Positions 8,070 through 17,285 of a DNA stretch of 64,000 nt are shown here, piece after piece (positions within the stretch are counted from its first letter, which is position 1; every line of letters starts with the position of its first letter). The notes beneath the pieces were generated by a model. It searched no databases. It had not been told where the DNA came from and saw only the letters and a program-made list of their open reading frames with translations. The stretch covers positions 62,001-126,000 of the forward strand of contig DOAQ01000036.1 in assembly GCA_003506435.1 (NCBI GenBank), read 5' to 3'. The stretch comes from Prolixibacteraceae bacterium. Its GTDB lineage: Bacteria; Bacteroidota; Bacteroidia; Bacteroidales; Prolixibacteraceae. The position numbers and the translations under genes are program-made.

Positions 8070-9733
8070 AACTGATTGCAACAACCGATTACGCCTGCAA
8101 TATTGGGCAGTGTTTTTACAGGAGAAGCCATCTGGATGAAATGCACAAATACCTGGCTTCGATTGGTGTCACCCGTCATCACTGGATATATGAACCAACT
8201 TGGGATCATTACGGTATTTATGATGATGGGTTCGACCTTTTGGCAGAAGCGGTAAAATCGGCACATGCCCACGGAATTGAGTTTTATGCTGAAATAAAAC
8301 CGTTTGAAGGGGGTGGCGATGGCAACTCATTTCCGCATACGTTGCCTTTTCCTGAAGGGGTTTGCGCGTTAAAAGACATTCGCGGAATATACACCGCAGC
8401 CCGTCCGTTTACCGCAGCAAATCCACATTTCAGTTTAAAACGCAGACCAGGTACTTATGAAGTGAAAGGGCCTGTTTCAACCATCCGTTTGGTGAAAAAT
8501 GATGACAAGCTGACCCGGATCAGACCGGAATATCTTAGTATATGGATCAGTAAAACCAATAATCGGTTTGAGCAATACAAGGGGCCGGTTTCATTTCGTG
8601 AATCGGTTGAATGGCGGCAGGCATACCCCAAAAGCAAAGAATGCCGTATTTTACATCTGGAAGGGCTGCAAATACCTGATGGTTACAATTACATCCTGGT
8701 CCGTTGTTCACTGGCCGACCGAAATGGCGATTTCACCAACGAACGGGGCAGTATCATTGAATTGCAAAGTAAGGATGGTTCGGTTATTCCTTCAGTAATA
8801 AGTACCGGAAAAGTAGATTTTGAGGAACATCAGAGGTCTTGTACATCTCCTCTAAATGAAAAGATTACCCGGTATTTTCGTTTGCCTGAAGTCTGTGAAA
8901 TATTTCATGATACGGATAAGGGGAAGTGGCATTACCAGGATTTTTACAGTTTCGATGAGACGGTACGTATCAATGTTCCTTATACCCTCGATCGGGAAGG
9001 ATACATTGCTGTAGCCTGTGGAAAACCCGAATACATGCTTGGTAACCTGCACCCGATTTATCCTGAAGTTCGTGCACATTGGCTGGATATGATCCGGCAT
9101 TGCCTTGACAAAGGCATGGACGGAATTAACATCCGGACAGCAAACCATACCCGCTCACCGGAAGATTGGGAGTACGGGTTTAACGATCTGGTTTTAGAAA
9201 TTGCCAACGGAAAAACAGATTACCCGACAATCAGGCGCATCAATGGAGATGCCTACACACAATTTCTTCGCGAAGCCCGCGATCTGATCAAAAACCGGGG
9301 TAAATCCATCTCGATACAGCTCTATTCACAGATGCTGATGCCCGACAATCGTATTGGTCGGACCAATTATATTCCTCCAAATTTTGAGTGGCAATGGGAA
9401 ACCTGGGTGCGCGAAATTGCCGACGAACTGGAGTTCCGTGGTGCATGGACACTCCGCCCCGAAAACCTGAGCCAGGTTATTGAAACATTTGGCGCTATCA
9501 CCCGGGAAGCCGGCAAACCATTCTGTTTTCAGGGAAATATGAAGGAGATAAGCTTTGAAGGCCCCCTCCATTTCACAGGAATGGAAATTGATAAAATCAG
9601 TAAAGACCCGTCAATAAATGGTTTTGTTTTGTACGAAACCAACAAGTTCACCCGCCTGAACAAAGCCGGACAGATCGAAGGTAGCCCGGAACTGAAAAGA
9701 TTGCTGGAAAAGTATCGCTTCACGGAAAAGTAA
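8066..9733 (+). CDS. TIM-barrel glycosidase-like protein, no signal peptide (paralogue 1)
   Basis: 555 residues; family not recognised with certainty. The N-terminal part (LIATTDYACN, HKYLASIGVTRHHWI, FDLLAEAVKSAHAHGIEFYAEIKPFEGG) reads like the first beta/alpha repeats of a TIM barrel, and GMDGINIRTANHTRSPEDWEYGFND and FRGAWTLRPENL resemble later barrel strands, as in hypothetical family-10-like glycosyl hydrolases. A beta-rich insert lies at about residues 130-280. It starts at the ATGA overlap with the preceding gene and has no signal peptide, while its close paralogue directly downstream has a Tat signal. A glycosidase role is inferred from fold impression and context only. Confidence 0.6.
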   Translation: MKLIATTDYACNIGQCFYRRSHLDEMHKYLASIGVTRHHWIYEPTWDHYGIYDDGFDLLAEAVKSAHAHGIEFYAEIKPFEGGGDGNSFPHTLPFPEGVCALKDIRGIYTAARPFTAANPHFSLKRRPGTYEVKGPVSTIRLVKNDDKLTRIRPEYLSIWISKTNNRFEQYKGPVSFRESVEWRQAYPKSKECRILHLEGLQIPDGYNYILVRCSLADRNGDFTNERGSIIELQSKDGSVIPSVISTGKVDFEEHQRSCTSPLNEKITRYFRLPEVCEIFHDTDKGKWHYQDFYSFDETVRINVPYTLDREGYIAVACGKPEYMLGNLHPIYPEVRAHWLDMIRHCLDKGMDGINIRTANHTRSPEDWEYGFNDLVLEIANGKTDYPTIRRINGDAYTQFLREARDLIKNRGKSISIQLYSQMLMPDNRIGRTNYIPPNFEWQWETWVREIADELEFRGAWTLRPENLSQVIETFGAITREAGKPFCFQGNMKEISFEGPLHFTGMEIDKISKDPSINGFVLYETNKFTRLNKAGQIEGSPELKRLLEKYRFTEK

Positions 9734-9769
9734 GGAAAAGTAGTATAATATTCATGAAATACATAAGTT

Positions 9770-11578
9770 ATGCCTAAAAATATCAACCGAAGGTCATTTG
9801 TAACAACAACTCTGTCGGGCATGGGAGCTGTTGCATTCGGCAATGGGATTTTAGCTTCCACTAAAATCCCGTATATGGGTTCACCTGCCGGAACCGGCAA
9901 GAAGCTTATAGCTACTACTGACTATTTCGATAATATTATTGGGAGCAAGTTTCTTTTTGGAAGGAAACATCTCGATGCACTGCATAAATACCTTGCATCT
10001 ATTGGGGTTACCCGCCATCAGTGGATTGTGGAAATGATCTGGAATTTTTACGACCCCCAGCCGAACGGTTTCGACCTTCTGGCAGAAGCGGTGAAATCGG
10101 CCCATAAACACGGACTGGAATTTTATGCCGAACTCAAGCCGTTCGAAGGAGGAAGTTTCGGAAATGCACTCCCGCATTCGATGCCATTTGCCAAAGAAAC
10201 ATATTCATTACGCGATATAAGGGGAATTTATCCGTCGGCGCGTCCGTTTGTTGCGGAAAATCCTCATTTGTGTTTAAAACGAAGGCCCGGTACGTATGAA
10301 GCAACAGGGCCTGTTTCGGCAATACGACTGGTGAAAAATGATGACAAACCCACACGTATTAAACCCGAACACCTTTCGATCTGGACCAGTCAACAGAATA
10401 ACGGGTTTGTGAAATACAACGGCCCTGTTTCGTTCCGCGAATCGGTCGAATGGCGGCCTGTATTCCCCAAAAGTAAAGAATGCAGGATTATTCATCTGGA
10501 AGGTCTTCAGTTACCGGCAAACCACAAATACATTTTAATCCGTTGTGACAAGGCTGACCCGGGTGGCAACTTTACCAATGAACGCGGGAGCATTGTTGAA
10601 CTAACCAGTTCTGATGGCAATATGATCCCGTCCATTCTGAGTATGGGTACAGTTAATTATGATGATCTTCGTCAAGAATATGAAAACAATCTGTATGAAA
10701 AGATCACCCGGTATTTTCAAAATCCGGAAGTAAGGGAAGAATTTACCAACCGCGAAAAAGCAGAAAAACATTACTGTGATTTTTACAGTTTCGATGAACG
10801 TATCCAAATCACCGCGCCGTATACTTTGGACAAAGAAGGATATGTGGCAGTCGCCTGCGGAAAACCTGAATACATGTTGGGAAATCTTCATCCCATTTAT
10901 CCTGAAGTCCGCAAGCATTGGCTTGATATGATCAGTTTTTGCCTCGAAAGAGGGGTGGATGGCATCAATATCCGGCACTCCAATCATACCCGCTCTCCCG
11001 AAGACTGGGAATATGGCTTTAACGACGCAGTAATTGAAGCAGCTGGTGGCCGGACAGATTATCCTACCATACGGAGAATAAACGGAAATGCCTATACGCA
11101 GTTCCTCAGGGAAGCGCGCGAACTGGTCAAAAGCTGGAATAAAACTTTTGTCATCCACTTGTATTCCCAAATGCTGATGCCCGACGACCGGAGTGGCCGC
11201 ACCAATTACATTCCTCCAAATTTTGAATGGCAGTGGAAAACATGGATTCGTGAAATAGCCGATGAATTGGAATTCCGTGGTGCATGGATGCTCCGTCCTG
11301 AAAATCTACGCCAGGTTTTGGAAACTTTTGCAGTGGAGACAAGCGATGCAAACAAACCGTTTTATTTTCAGGGGAATATGAAAGAACTGGGGCTCAACGG
11401 GCCATATGAATATAAATTTACCCGGAATGAACTTGAAATGGTACAAAATAATCCGGCATACAGTGGCTTTGTATTGTACGAAACAGCTAATTTCACCCGG
11501 GTAAAAGAGAATGCTGATCTGGAAGAAAGTCCCGATCTTGAAAAATTACTAAAAAACTATAAATGGGAAACCCGATGA
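9770..11578 (+). CDS. TIM-barrel glycosidase-like protein with Tat signal (paralogue 2)
   Basis: 602 residues, colinear with the preceding gene product over its whole length (for example KLIATTDY, LASIGVTRH, LLAEAVKSAH, HLYSQMLMPDDRSGRTNYIPP, ETANFTR). The N-terminus NRRSFVTTTLSG followed by a hydrophobic stretch is a twin-arginine signal, so this copy is predicted to fold in the cytoplasm and be exported. Tat export often marks cofactor-containing or fast-folding enzymes. The gene probably arose by tandem duplication. It ends in an ATGA overlap with the phytase-like gene. Exact reaction unknown. Confidence 0.6.
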   Translation: MPKNINRRSFVTTTLSGMGAVAFGNGILASTKIPYMGSPAGTGKKLIATTDYFDNIIGSKFLFGRKHLDALHKYLASIGVTRHQWIVEMIWNFYDPQPNGFDLLAEAVKSAHKHGLEFYAELKPFEGGSFGNALPHSMPFAKETYSLRDIRGIYPSARPFVAENPHLCLKRRPGTYEATGPVSAIRLVKNDDKPTRIKPEHLSIWTSQQNNGFVKYNGPVSFRESVEWRPVFPKSKECRIIHLEGLQLPANHKYILIRCDKADPGGNFTNERGSIVELTSSDGNMIPSILSMGTVNYDDLRQEYENNLYEKITRYFQNPEVREEFTNREKAEKHYCDFYSFDERIQITAPYTLDKEGYVAVACGKPEYMLGNLHPIYPEVRKHWLDMISFCLERGVDGINIRHSNHTRSPEDWEYGFNDAVIEAAGGRTDYPTIRRINGNAYTQFLREARELVKSWNKTFVIHLYSQMLMPDDRSGRTNYIPPNFEWQWKTWIREIADELEFRGAWMLRPENLRQVLETFAVETSDANKPFYFQGNMKELGLNGPYEYKFTRNELEMVQNNPAYSGFVLYETANFTRVKENADLEESPDLEKLLKNYKWETR

Positions 11579-12663
11579 GACAGTTTCTTCTGATAGTAGC
11601 TTTTTTATTTTGGGAATGTTCCATTGGATTTGCCCAACAGCCCGGGATTCCTGAAGGAATCCCGTATTCTTCCATTAAGCCCTGCGTTGTTACCGACACC
11701 ACTCAATGGGATACCGATGACCCGGCGATCTGGATCAATCCGAAAAATCCGGAGAAAAGTCTGGTAATAGGGACCGATAAAAATTCAAAAGGAGCATTGT
11801 ATGCTTTCGATTTGAACGGAAAAATTGTGAAAATCAGTAGTGGGCTGGACAGGCCAAACAATGTGGATATTGTCTATGGTTTTCCGTTCAATGGTGAAAA
11901 GATTGATATTGCAGTGGTTACCGAACGAATGAAACAGCGCGTATGGGTATTCCGGCTTCCTGAACTGGAGCCCATAGATCAGGGCGATCTGGTTGTTTTT
12001 GATGGAAATACGAAACGGGCGCCAATGGGTGTTGCTTTCTACAAACGATTGAAAGACAATGTTTTTTTTGTAATTGTTGGTGGAAAATCAGGTCCGGAAG
12101 AAGGATATATTGGACAGTACCGCCTGGAAGAAAGCAGTCCGGGAAAATTGGCCATGACTTTCGTCCGTCAGTTTGGAAAGTATAGCGGAAAAAAAGAAAT
12201 TGAATCCATCGCGGTGGATAACGAGTTGGGTTATATTTATTATTCCGACGAAACAGTTGGTGTACGGAAATATTTGGCCGATCCGGACGCTCCTAATGCT
12301 GGAAATGAACTGGCAATCTTTGCCACGCAAGGGTTTAAGAGTGACCACGAAGGAATTTCTATTTATAAAACGAATAAAAAAACCGGTTATATCTTAGTTT
12401 CCGATCAGCAGGCGAACCAGTTTTGGATATATACACGTGAAGGAACATTGGGCAAACCACACGAACACCAATTACTTAAAATCATTCAGGTATCAGCGGA
12501 GGAAAGCGATGGAAGCGATGTAACAAGCTATTCATTACCGGGTTTCTCTTCAGGATTATTTGTGGCAATGTCGAATGGCAAGACTTTCCACTTTTACGAC
12601 TGGAAGGAAATTGCCGGGAACGACCTGAGATCAGTTAAACCGAAAAAATTAAAACGTCCATGA
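11575..12663 (+). CDS. Beta-propeller phytase (3-phytase-like)
   Basis: Secreted calcium-dependent phosphatase of the beta-propeller phytase family, which removes phosphate from myo-inositol phosphates and similar esters. Visible signatures are DTDDPAIWINPKNPEKS, VIGTDKNSKGALYAFDLNGK, GLDRPNNVDIVYGF and a later SDHEGISIYKTNKKTGYILVSDQ, all characteristic of the six-bladed phytase fold with acidic Ca sites. Signal peptide MRQFLLIVAFLFWECSIGFAQ. The start at 11575 is chosen because it gives the 4-base ATGA overlap used throughout this run; an ATG four codons upstream (11563) is also possible. The length, about 362 residues, matches the family. The real substrate may be another phosphorylated sugar. 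Confidence 0.85.
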   Translation: MRQFLLIVAFLFWECSIGFAQQPGIPEGIPYSSIKPCVVTDTTQWDTDDPAIWINPKNPEKSLVIGTDKNSKGALYAFDLNGKIVKISSGLDRPNNVDIVYGFPFNGEKIDIAVVTERMKQRVWVFRLPELEPIDQGDLVVFDGNTKRAPMGVAFYKRLKDNVFFVIVGGKSGPEEGYIGQYRLEESSPGKLAMTFVRQFGKYSGKKEIESIAVDNELGYIYYSDETVGVRKYLADPDAPNAGNELAIFATQGFKSDHEGISIYKTNKKTGYILVSDQQANQFWIYTREGTLGKPHEHQLLKIIQVSAEESDGSDVTSYSLPGFSSGLFVAMSNGKTFHFYDWKEIAGNDLRSVKPKKLKRP

Positions 12664-14171
12664 ATTCAGTAAGAATAATATTACGCTACATATTCGCCTG
12701 CCTGCTTTTGTTGCCGCTTTTTTCGGTTGCAGGCACTATTGTTTATCCATGGCGGGCTGCACCAACATTTGCAAAATCGGGAAATAATTTTTCGATTCTG
12801 TTCGACAATCTGTATCATACAAAAATTGATTCTGTGGTGCTTGTTGGCCCGTATAACCGAGTTGCACTAACGATTGATTCGGTTGTCATTGGGCGGTTTG
12901 AATACGATTCCTTTACCAAATTATCAGTCAACAATACGATATGGGTACGTGTTCCGAAAGTGGTTCCGGAAGAATTGTACGATTTATTTATTCATTGTGG
13001 TCGCGAGGTTCATTTGTCGCCCCGGTCGGTCAAAGTTGTTCATGAATTTAACCCATCGCACAGCTTTATCCATATTTCAGACCTGCATGTTTCACGGCAA
13101 TGGGTAGGAACAGGAGACGATGGTTATGCCAAAGAGCTGGAACTTTTCGATCGTTTTGTGGAGGTAGCCAACATCATCGCTCCCGATTTTGTGATCGTAA
13201 CAGGTGATATTATCCATCATTATACCTTATTTGATGCCGATTCGGCAGGATGGGGTGAAAAAAAGGCCTATGATGCAATTCAACGGCCGCTTGTTGAAGA
13301 AAAATACAAAAACTACTACGAAGGGGCGAACGGTTTTTCAGGCATCAATGGAATTAATGCGCCGGTTTTCAGCCTTCCGGGAAATCATGATTCGTATGGA
13401 GTTAACCGGAAGGATCATCTGGAAATGGCTTCACAATGGAACCAGATGTGCGGGAACCGGGTTTACGGATTCTCGTATGCCGGTACCCGTGTAATAGCTG
13501 CTGATGATTTTCTGGGTGATCCGGTTAACGATATTCCCGACTCATCTCCAATGTCTGGTTTGCAGGGGAAAATCCTCGAATCGTTTCTGAAAGAAAATGG
13601 CCCGGGGAAAATCCGCATTATGGCACAGCATCGCCCCGATCGGATTGACACTTCGTTTATCGATACGCATAAAATCAATATCCTTCTGAATGGACACCGG
13701 CACAACCCGTTTGAAGAAAAAGTGGGGGCAACGCCAACTCTGAGCATTCGTCCCGGAACAGTTTGCCGGAGCGGTGAAATCAGCCGATGGCAAGAAACGC
13801 TTGGTTTTTTTCGTATCTTTTATGTCGACGGCGATCGGTTTGAATATACTCCTCCGTTACGATTTTGCAAAAATCCGACAGCCAATTACGGCCAATTGGA
13901 CCTTAATTTGATACTTCTTTATAAAAATCAAAATGATGGATCTTCAAGCATAAACGAAGCAAATATCACCAATTCATTTGATATCGATCTGCCAAAGTGT
14001 AAAATCCGTTTCGTGATGAAAAAGGGCAATTACAAAGTTTCCGGCGGAACAATTCATCAGGTGTTTCAAACCGATAGTCTTTCCATTATCGATGTTTATA
14101 CAGAAGTACTTGCAAATTCCGATAAGAAAGTGAATATTTATAGATCAAATCAGGGAACGCTAATTCAATAA
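12660..14171 (+). CDS. Secreted calcineurin-like metallophosphoesterase
   Basis: Predicted periplasmic or secreted phosphomonoesterase/phosphodiesterase. All five metal-binding blocks of the calcineurin superfamily are seen: ISDLHVS (D-x-H), VTGDIIHH (GD), PGNHDSYG (GNHD), MAQHRPDR (H) and NGHRHNPF (GHxH). An N-terminal signal (IFACLLLLPLFSVAG) is followed by a beta-sandwich-like domain of about 110 residues before the catalytic domain, the layout of purple-acid-phosphatase-like enzymes. It overlaps the phytase gene by ATGA, so the two are translationally coupled and probably act on the same phosphorylated substrate. Confidence 0.88.
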   Translation: MNSVRIILRYIFACLLLLPLFSVAGTIVYPWRAAPTFAKSGNNFSILFDNLYHTKIDSVVLVGPYNRVALTIDSVVIGRFEYDSFTKLSVNNTIWVRVPKVVPEELYDLFIHCGREVHLSPRSVKVVHEFNPSHSFIHISDLHVSRQWVGTGDDGYAKELELFDRFVEVANIIAPDFVIVTGDIIHHYTLFDADSAGWGEKKAYDAIQRPLVEEKYKNYYEGANGFSGINGINAPVFSLPGNHDSYGVNRKDHLEMASQWNQMCGNRVYGFSYAGTRVIAADDFLGDPVNDIPDSSPMSGLQGKILESFLKENGPGKIRIMAQHRPDRIDTSFIDTHKINILLNGHRHNPFEEKVGATPTLSIRPGTVCRSGEISRWQETLGFFRIFYVDGDRFEYTPPLRFCKNPTANYGQLDLNLILLYKNQNDGSSSINEANITNSFDIDLPKCKIRFVMKKGNYKVSGGTIHQVFQTDSLSIIDVYTEVLANSDKKVNIYRSNQGTLIQ

Positions 14172-14198
14172 AAACGCAATCAGTGAAAATCTTGTATT

Positions 14199-15284
14199 AT
14201 GAGAAAGAACCTTCCTTTGTCATTCAAATTATTTAGGAGAATTCCAAAATCTATTCAGTTTATAATTCTTTCACTTATTCTCGTATTTGCCTCGTGCAGT
14301 GACCGTTGGATAGTGACTAATCCGTATGCACAGGTTGATTGGGAAAAACACGGGCAATACAAGGCCAACCTGCATACCCATACTACCCGAAGCGACGGAA
14401 GTATTGCCCCGCAGTATGTTGTAGACAAATATCATCAGTTGGGCTATCATATTTTGGCGCTTACCGATCACAATGAAGTAACTTTTCCCTGGACCAGTTT
14501 TGCATCGATGGAGGCCAGTGCGAAGTCAAAAGAACGTCTGGCAGACGGGAAAGTCAGTCCTGAAAATCTTGTCTATGAAAATCGTGATCCTGCAACGCTG
14601 GGAATGATTGCGATACAAGGGAACGAAGTGTCATCACCTCACCACGTCGGAAGCCTTTTCAACGACTACAACCATTCGACAAAGCAGGAAGACTCGACAT
14701 TTATCGCAACCGCTGCGAAAAACGGACTGGTTATCATTAATCATCCCGGGCGTTATAAGCACAATGCGCAATGGTATATCGATTTTTATCAAAAATATAA
14801 TCACCTGATTGGCATGGAAATATACAACCAGGGCGACCGTTATCCAAATGACCGTCAGTTGTGGGATTCCGTTCTTGTCGCGTTATTGCCTGCCCGTCCG
14901 GTATGGGCTTATTCCAACGATGACATGCACGGAGAAGGAAGACTGGGCCGAAACTGGAATATTTTTGTTTTGCCTGAACTGACCAAAGAATGGGTTCGTA
15001 AAGGAATAGAAGAAGGGCGTTCGTTCTATGTTTATGCACCAGATGGACATAAGAAACTTCAGATGCCGAGTATAGAATCGGTTCATGTTAAAAATGGGAC
15101 GATCCAACTTATCGTTGCCGGACAGGATTCAATTCATTGGATTTCCGGCGGAACCATTGTACACAAAGGACAATCTATGAAGCTGAATGATTGTTCTGGA
15201 GTGTCGTCTTATGTGCGTGCCGAAATTTTTGCGCCGGGAGGCACTATTGTTGGCACACAGCCATTTGTGGTTCGAAAACGCTGA
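14199..15284 (+). CDS. PHP-domain phosphoesterase lipoprotein
   Basis: PHP superfamily metal-dependent phosphoesterase, anchored as a lipoprotein (lipobox VFASC, Cys about residue 33). The four PHP motifs are present: ANLHTHTTRSDGS, LTDHNE, INHPGRYKHN and SNDDMHG, so the trinuclear metal site appears intact. A short beta-rich C-terminal tail (about 285-361) may be an accessory domain. It is the last gene of the first SusCD run, 27 nt after the calcineurin-like gene. It is one of four PHP modules in the window. Known PHP enzymes hydrolyse phosphomonoesters or phosphodiesters; the substrate here is unknown. Confidence 0.85.
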   Translation: MRKNLPLSFKLFRRIPKSIQFIILSLILVFASCSDRWIVTNPYAQVDWEKHGQYKANLHTHTTRSDGSIAPQYVVDKYHQLGYHILALTDHNEVTFPWTSFASMEASAKSKERLADGKVSPENLVYENRDPATLGMIAIQGNEVSSPHHVGSLFNDYNHSTKQEDSTFIATAAKNGLVIINHPGRYKHNAQWYIDFYQKYNHLIGMEIYNQGDRYPNDRQLWDSVLVALLPARPVWAYSNDDMHGEGRLGRNWNIFVLPELTKEWVRKGIEEGRSFYVYAPDGHKKLQMPSIESVHVKNGTIQLIVAGQDSIHWISGGTIVHKGQSMKLNDCSGVSSYVRAEIFAPGGTIVGTQPFVVRKR

Positions 15285-15331
15285 AAATTTTTCTTATAGC
15301 TGGTTTCATCGTGTGATTGAATTAGTTTTTT

Positions 15332-15339
15332 TACTTTTG
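15332..15339 (+). promoter_or_regulatory. Possible -7 promoter box before second sigma factor
   Basis: TACTTTTG matches the Bacteroidota -7 consensus TAnnTTTG and ends 7 nt before the sigma factor ATG, which would give an almost leaderless transcript. No properly spaced -33 TTG was found (nearest at 15317, spacer only 12), so support is weak. Confidence 0.25.
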
Positions 15340-15346
15340 GTATTCT

Positions 15347-15940
15347 ATGGATGTTTCAGCAAAGTATGATATTGTCAGATTGAAAACTGGTGACCGTTCG
15401 GAATACGAGAAAATTTATCACGAGTTTTTCGATGTGCTTTATTCTTTGAGCAAACAATATTTAATGAATACCGACGATGCCGAGGAGATTGTACAGGATG
15501 CTTTTCTGAAATTGTGGGAAATCCGCTCCGGTCTCAACGATCAATCGAATATCAAAAATTTTCTTTATACCTTGGTCAAAAACAATTGTTTGAATCAACT
15601 CCGGAACAAACAAAATGCGGCACGGCTGATAAAAAATTACCATTACCAGGAATTGCAATACAATTATGAAGCTCTGACAAAAACCAGTGAAAACTATATC
15701 CAATTTCAGGAATTAAAAGAAAAGATTGATTTAGCAATTAGCGAATTGCCCGATGATTTACAGGTTGTTTTCGAGATGAACCGCTTTCAGGATATGCGTT
15801 ACAAAGATATAGCCCTGAAGTTGGACCTTAGTGAAAAAGCTGTTGAAGCACGTATGTCGAAAGCTTTGAAAATTTTGCGAACCGAATTAAAAGATTACCT
15901 GCCGGTGATTTATTTGGTTTCAAAGCTTCTGAATGAGTAG
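15347..15940 (+). CDS. ECF RNA polymerase sigma-70 factor
   Basis: 197-residue ECF sigma factor of the Bacteroidota SusC/FecR-linked type. Region 2 is seen as EYEKIYHEFFDVLYSLSKQYL with TDDAEEIVQDAFLKLWEIR. Region 4 is AISELPDDLQVVFEMNRFQDMRYKDIA followed by LDLSEKAVEARMSKALKILR, the -35-reading helix-turn-helix. It starts a second sigma-FecR-SusC-SusD set, separated from the first set's PHP gene by 62 nt without a terminator. It is probably released by the downstream FecR to transcribe the second SusCD pair. Confidence 0.93.
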   Translation: MDVSAKYDIVRLKTGDRSEYEKIYHEFFDVLYSLSKQYLMNTDDAEEIVQDAFLKLWEIRSGLNDQSNIKNFLYTLVKNNCLNQLRNKQNAARLIKNYHYQELQYNYEALTKTSENYIQFQELKEKIDLAISELPDDLQVVFEMNRFQDMRYKDIALKLDLSEKAVEARMSKALKILRTELKDYLPVIYLVSKLLNE

Positions 15941-16210
15941 AAGGCCCGATTGCTAAATTGGGGGAAACGGCTTGAATTCTATTCCTAAATTTTCCATACT
16001 GAAAAAATTAAATGGTCTCTTAATCAGATTGCAACTTCTTTTTAATCGGATAGCCGTAATTTTACAATTGAAATTTGAAAAGGATGAGTGTTTAGCGCTT
16101 CAGTAAATTTTTTTTCACTTTTTCGTTAGGGTCTGCTATCATTTATGTGTTAAGTGGATAAACAAGTCGGAATTATTTTGAATAACGGTTCGGTTAATGT
16201 AGTAGCAGAT

Positions 16211-17182
16211 ATGGATAAGGAGATAATTGTAAAGATTTTAAGCGGAGAAGCAACCGAAAAGGAAAGGAATGACTTTTTCCTCAACTGCGAGGCTAATCCA
16301 TCATTGAAAGAAGAATACATCCGCCTGAAAAATTTGTGGGTGCTTTCCATCGAAGAACAAGCGCCCAATAAGCAAAAATTATTTGAACAGTTTTGGGCAA
16401 CGACCCGGAGAAGCCAATCAAATCGAATGAGACGCATTGTATTTGAGGCAGCGAAATATGCAGCGATCCTGATTATTTCATTTGGACTCGCCTTATTTGT
16501 TAATTCAGAAATTGCTACAAACAGTGATTTTGTCCAAACATTTTCCAGTGAAGCAGGAAGCGTTTCCTCCATCGAATTAAATGACGGGTCGAAAATCTGG
16601 TTAAATTCCGGTTCGCAGTTGCAATTTACGGAAAAGAGTAAAAAACGGGTAGTTGCAAGCCTCACGGGCGAAGCATATTTTGAGATTGCACACGATCCCG
16701 GACGTGAATTTCTGGTCGATGTTGCGAATATTCGTATTCGTGATTTGGGTACAAAATTCAATATAAAGGCGTATGATACGGATGACGAGATTACAGCAAC
16801 CTTGCTGGAAGGAAAAATCGATGTTCAAAATGTGAAAGGGAAAAGCCTTTTTGAAATGAACCCCAGCGATCATTTTTCATTCCGGCGATCGACTGACAAA
16901 TACAATCTTACAAAGATTGACCCTTCGTTTGTTGCTGCATGGAAAGATGGCAAGTTCGTGTTTATTGATAAAAGCCTCAGGGAAATATGTAACGAACTGG
17001 AGAAATGGTATGATGTGCAAATTACAATCAGTAATTCCGAGCTTGAATCGGGAAAATATACGAGTATACTTAAACGTACAACAACAATTAGTCAGATGCT
17101 TGAAATGTTAAAAGTGACGACCGGGTTGGAGTATGAAATAAAAACAAATAAAAATGGGTTGGATATGATAATGATCAAATAA
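16211..17182 (+). CDS. FecR-family anti-sigma factor (second copy)
   Basis: Anti-sigma factor paired with the preceding ECF sigma. The N-terminus from ATG 16211 (MDKEIIVKILSGEATEKERNDF) is typical of the family; an in-frame GTG at 16154, preceded directly by TAA, would add 19 residues and cannot be excluded. One membrane segment (YAAILIISFGLALFV), then the FecR domain (LNDGSKIWLNSGSQLQF, LTGEAYFEIAHDPGREFLV, DLGTKFNIKAY) and a DUF4974-like C-terminus (WKDGKFVFIDKSLREICNELEKWY). It sits 103 nt before the STN-type SusC, and this gap carries two hairpins. Confidence 0.9.
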   Translation: MDKEIIVKILSGEATEKERNDFFLNCEANPSLKEEYIRLKNLWVLSIEEQAPNKQKLFEQFWATTRRSQSNRMRRIVFEAAKYAAILIISFGLALFVNSEIATNSDFVQTFSSEAGSVSSIELNDGSKIWLNSGSQLQFTEKSKKRVVASLTGEAYFEIAHDPGREFLVDVANIRIRDLGTKFNIKAYDTDDEITATLLEGKIDVQNVKGKSLFEMNPSDHFSFRRSTDKYNLTKIDPSFVAAWKDGKFVFIDKSLREICNELEKWYDVQITISNSELESGKYTSILKRTTTISQMLEMLKVTTGLEYEIKTNKNGLDMIMIK

Positions 17183-17193
17183 GTGTAAAAAAA

Positions 17194-17227
17194 CAAAGAA
17201 GCGTACCGGCCAGGGTCCACTTCTTTG
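17194..17227 (+). promoter_or_regulatory. Hairpin 1 between second fecR and susC
   Basis: Outer 8-bp perfect stem CAAAGAAG ... CTTCTTTG enclosing an inner ACC ... GGT stem. It begins 11 nt after the FecR stop and lacks a U-run. Its position matches the hairpin at 1588-1618 in the first locus although the stems differ in sequence, which suggests a conserved layout (attenuation, processing or message protection). Confidence 0.45.
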
Positions 17228-17237
17228 ATAACAAATA

Positions 17238-17257
17238 AAACTGAAATAAATCAGTTT
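17238..17257 (+). promoter_or_regulatory. Hairpin 2 before second susC
   Basis: Perfect 7-bp stem AAACTGA-AATAAA-TCAGTTT, ending 28 nt before the SusC ATG. It is AU-rich and may form part of the susC leader together with the hairpin just upstream. Confidence 0.35.
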
Positions 17258-17285
17258 CAATGTCTAATTAAATCACAGTAAAAGT

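Noticed and set aside
10601..11170. 189-codon minus-strand frame in the Tat-exported paralogue
   Set aside because: Antisense shadow; low-complexity composition and no motif or start context.
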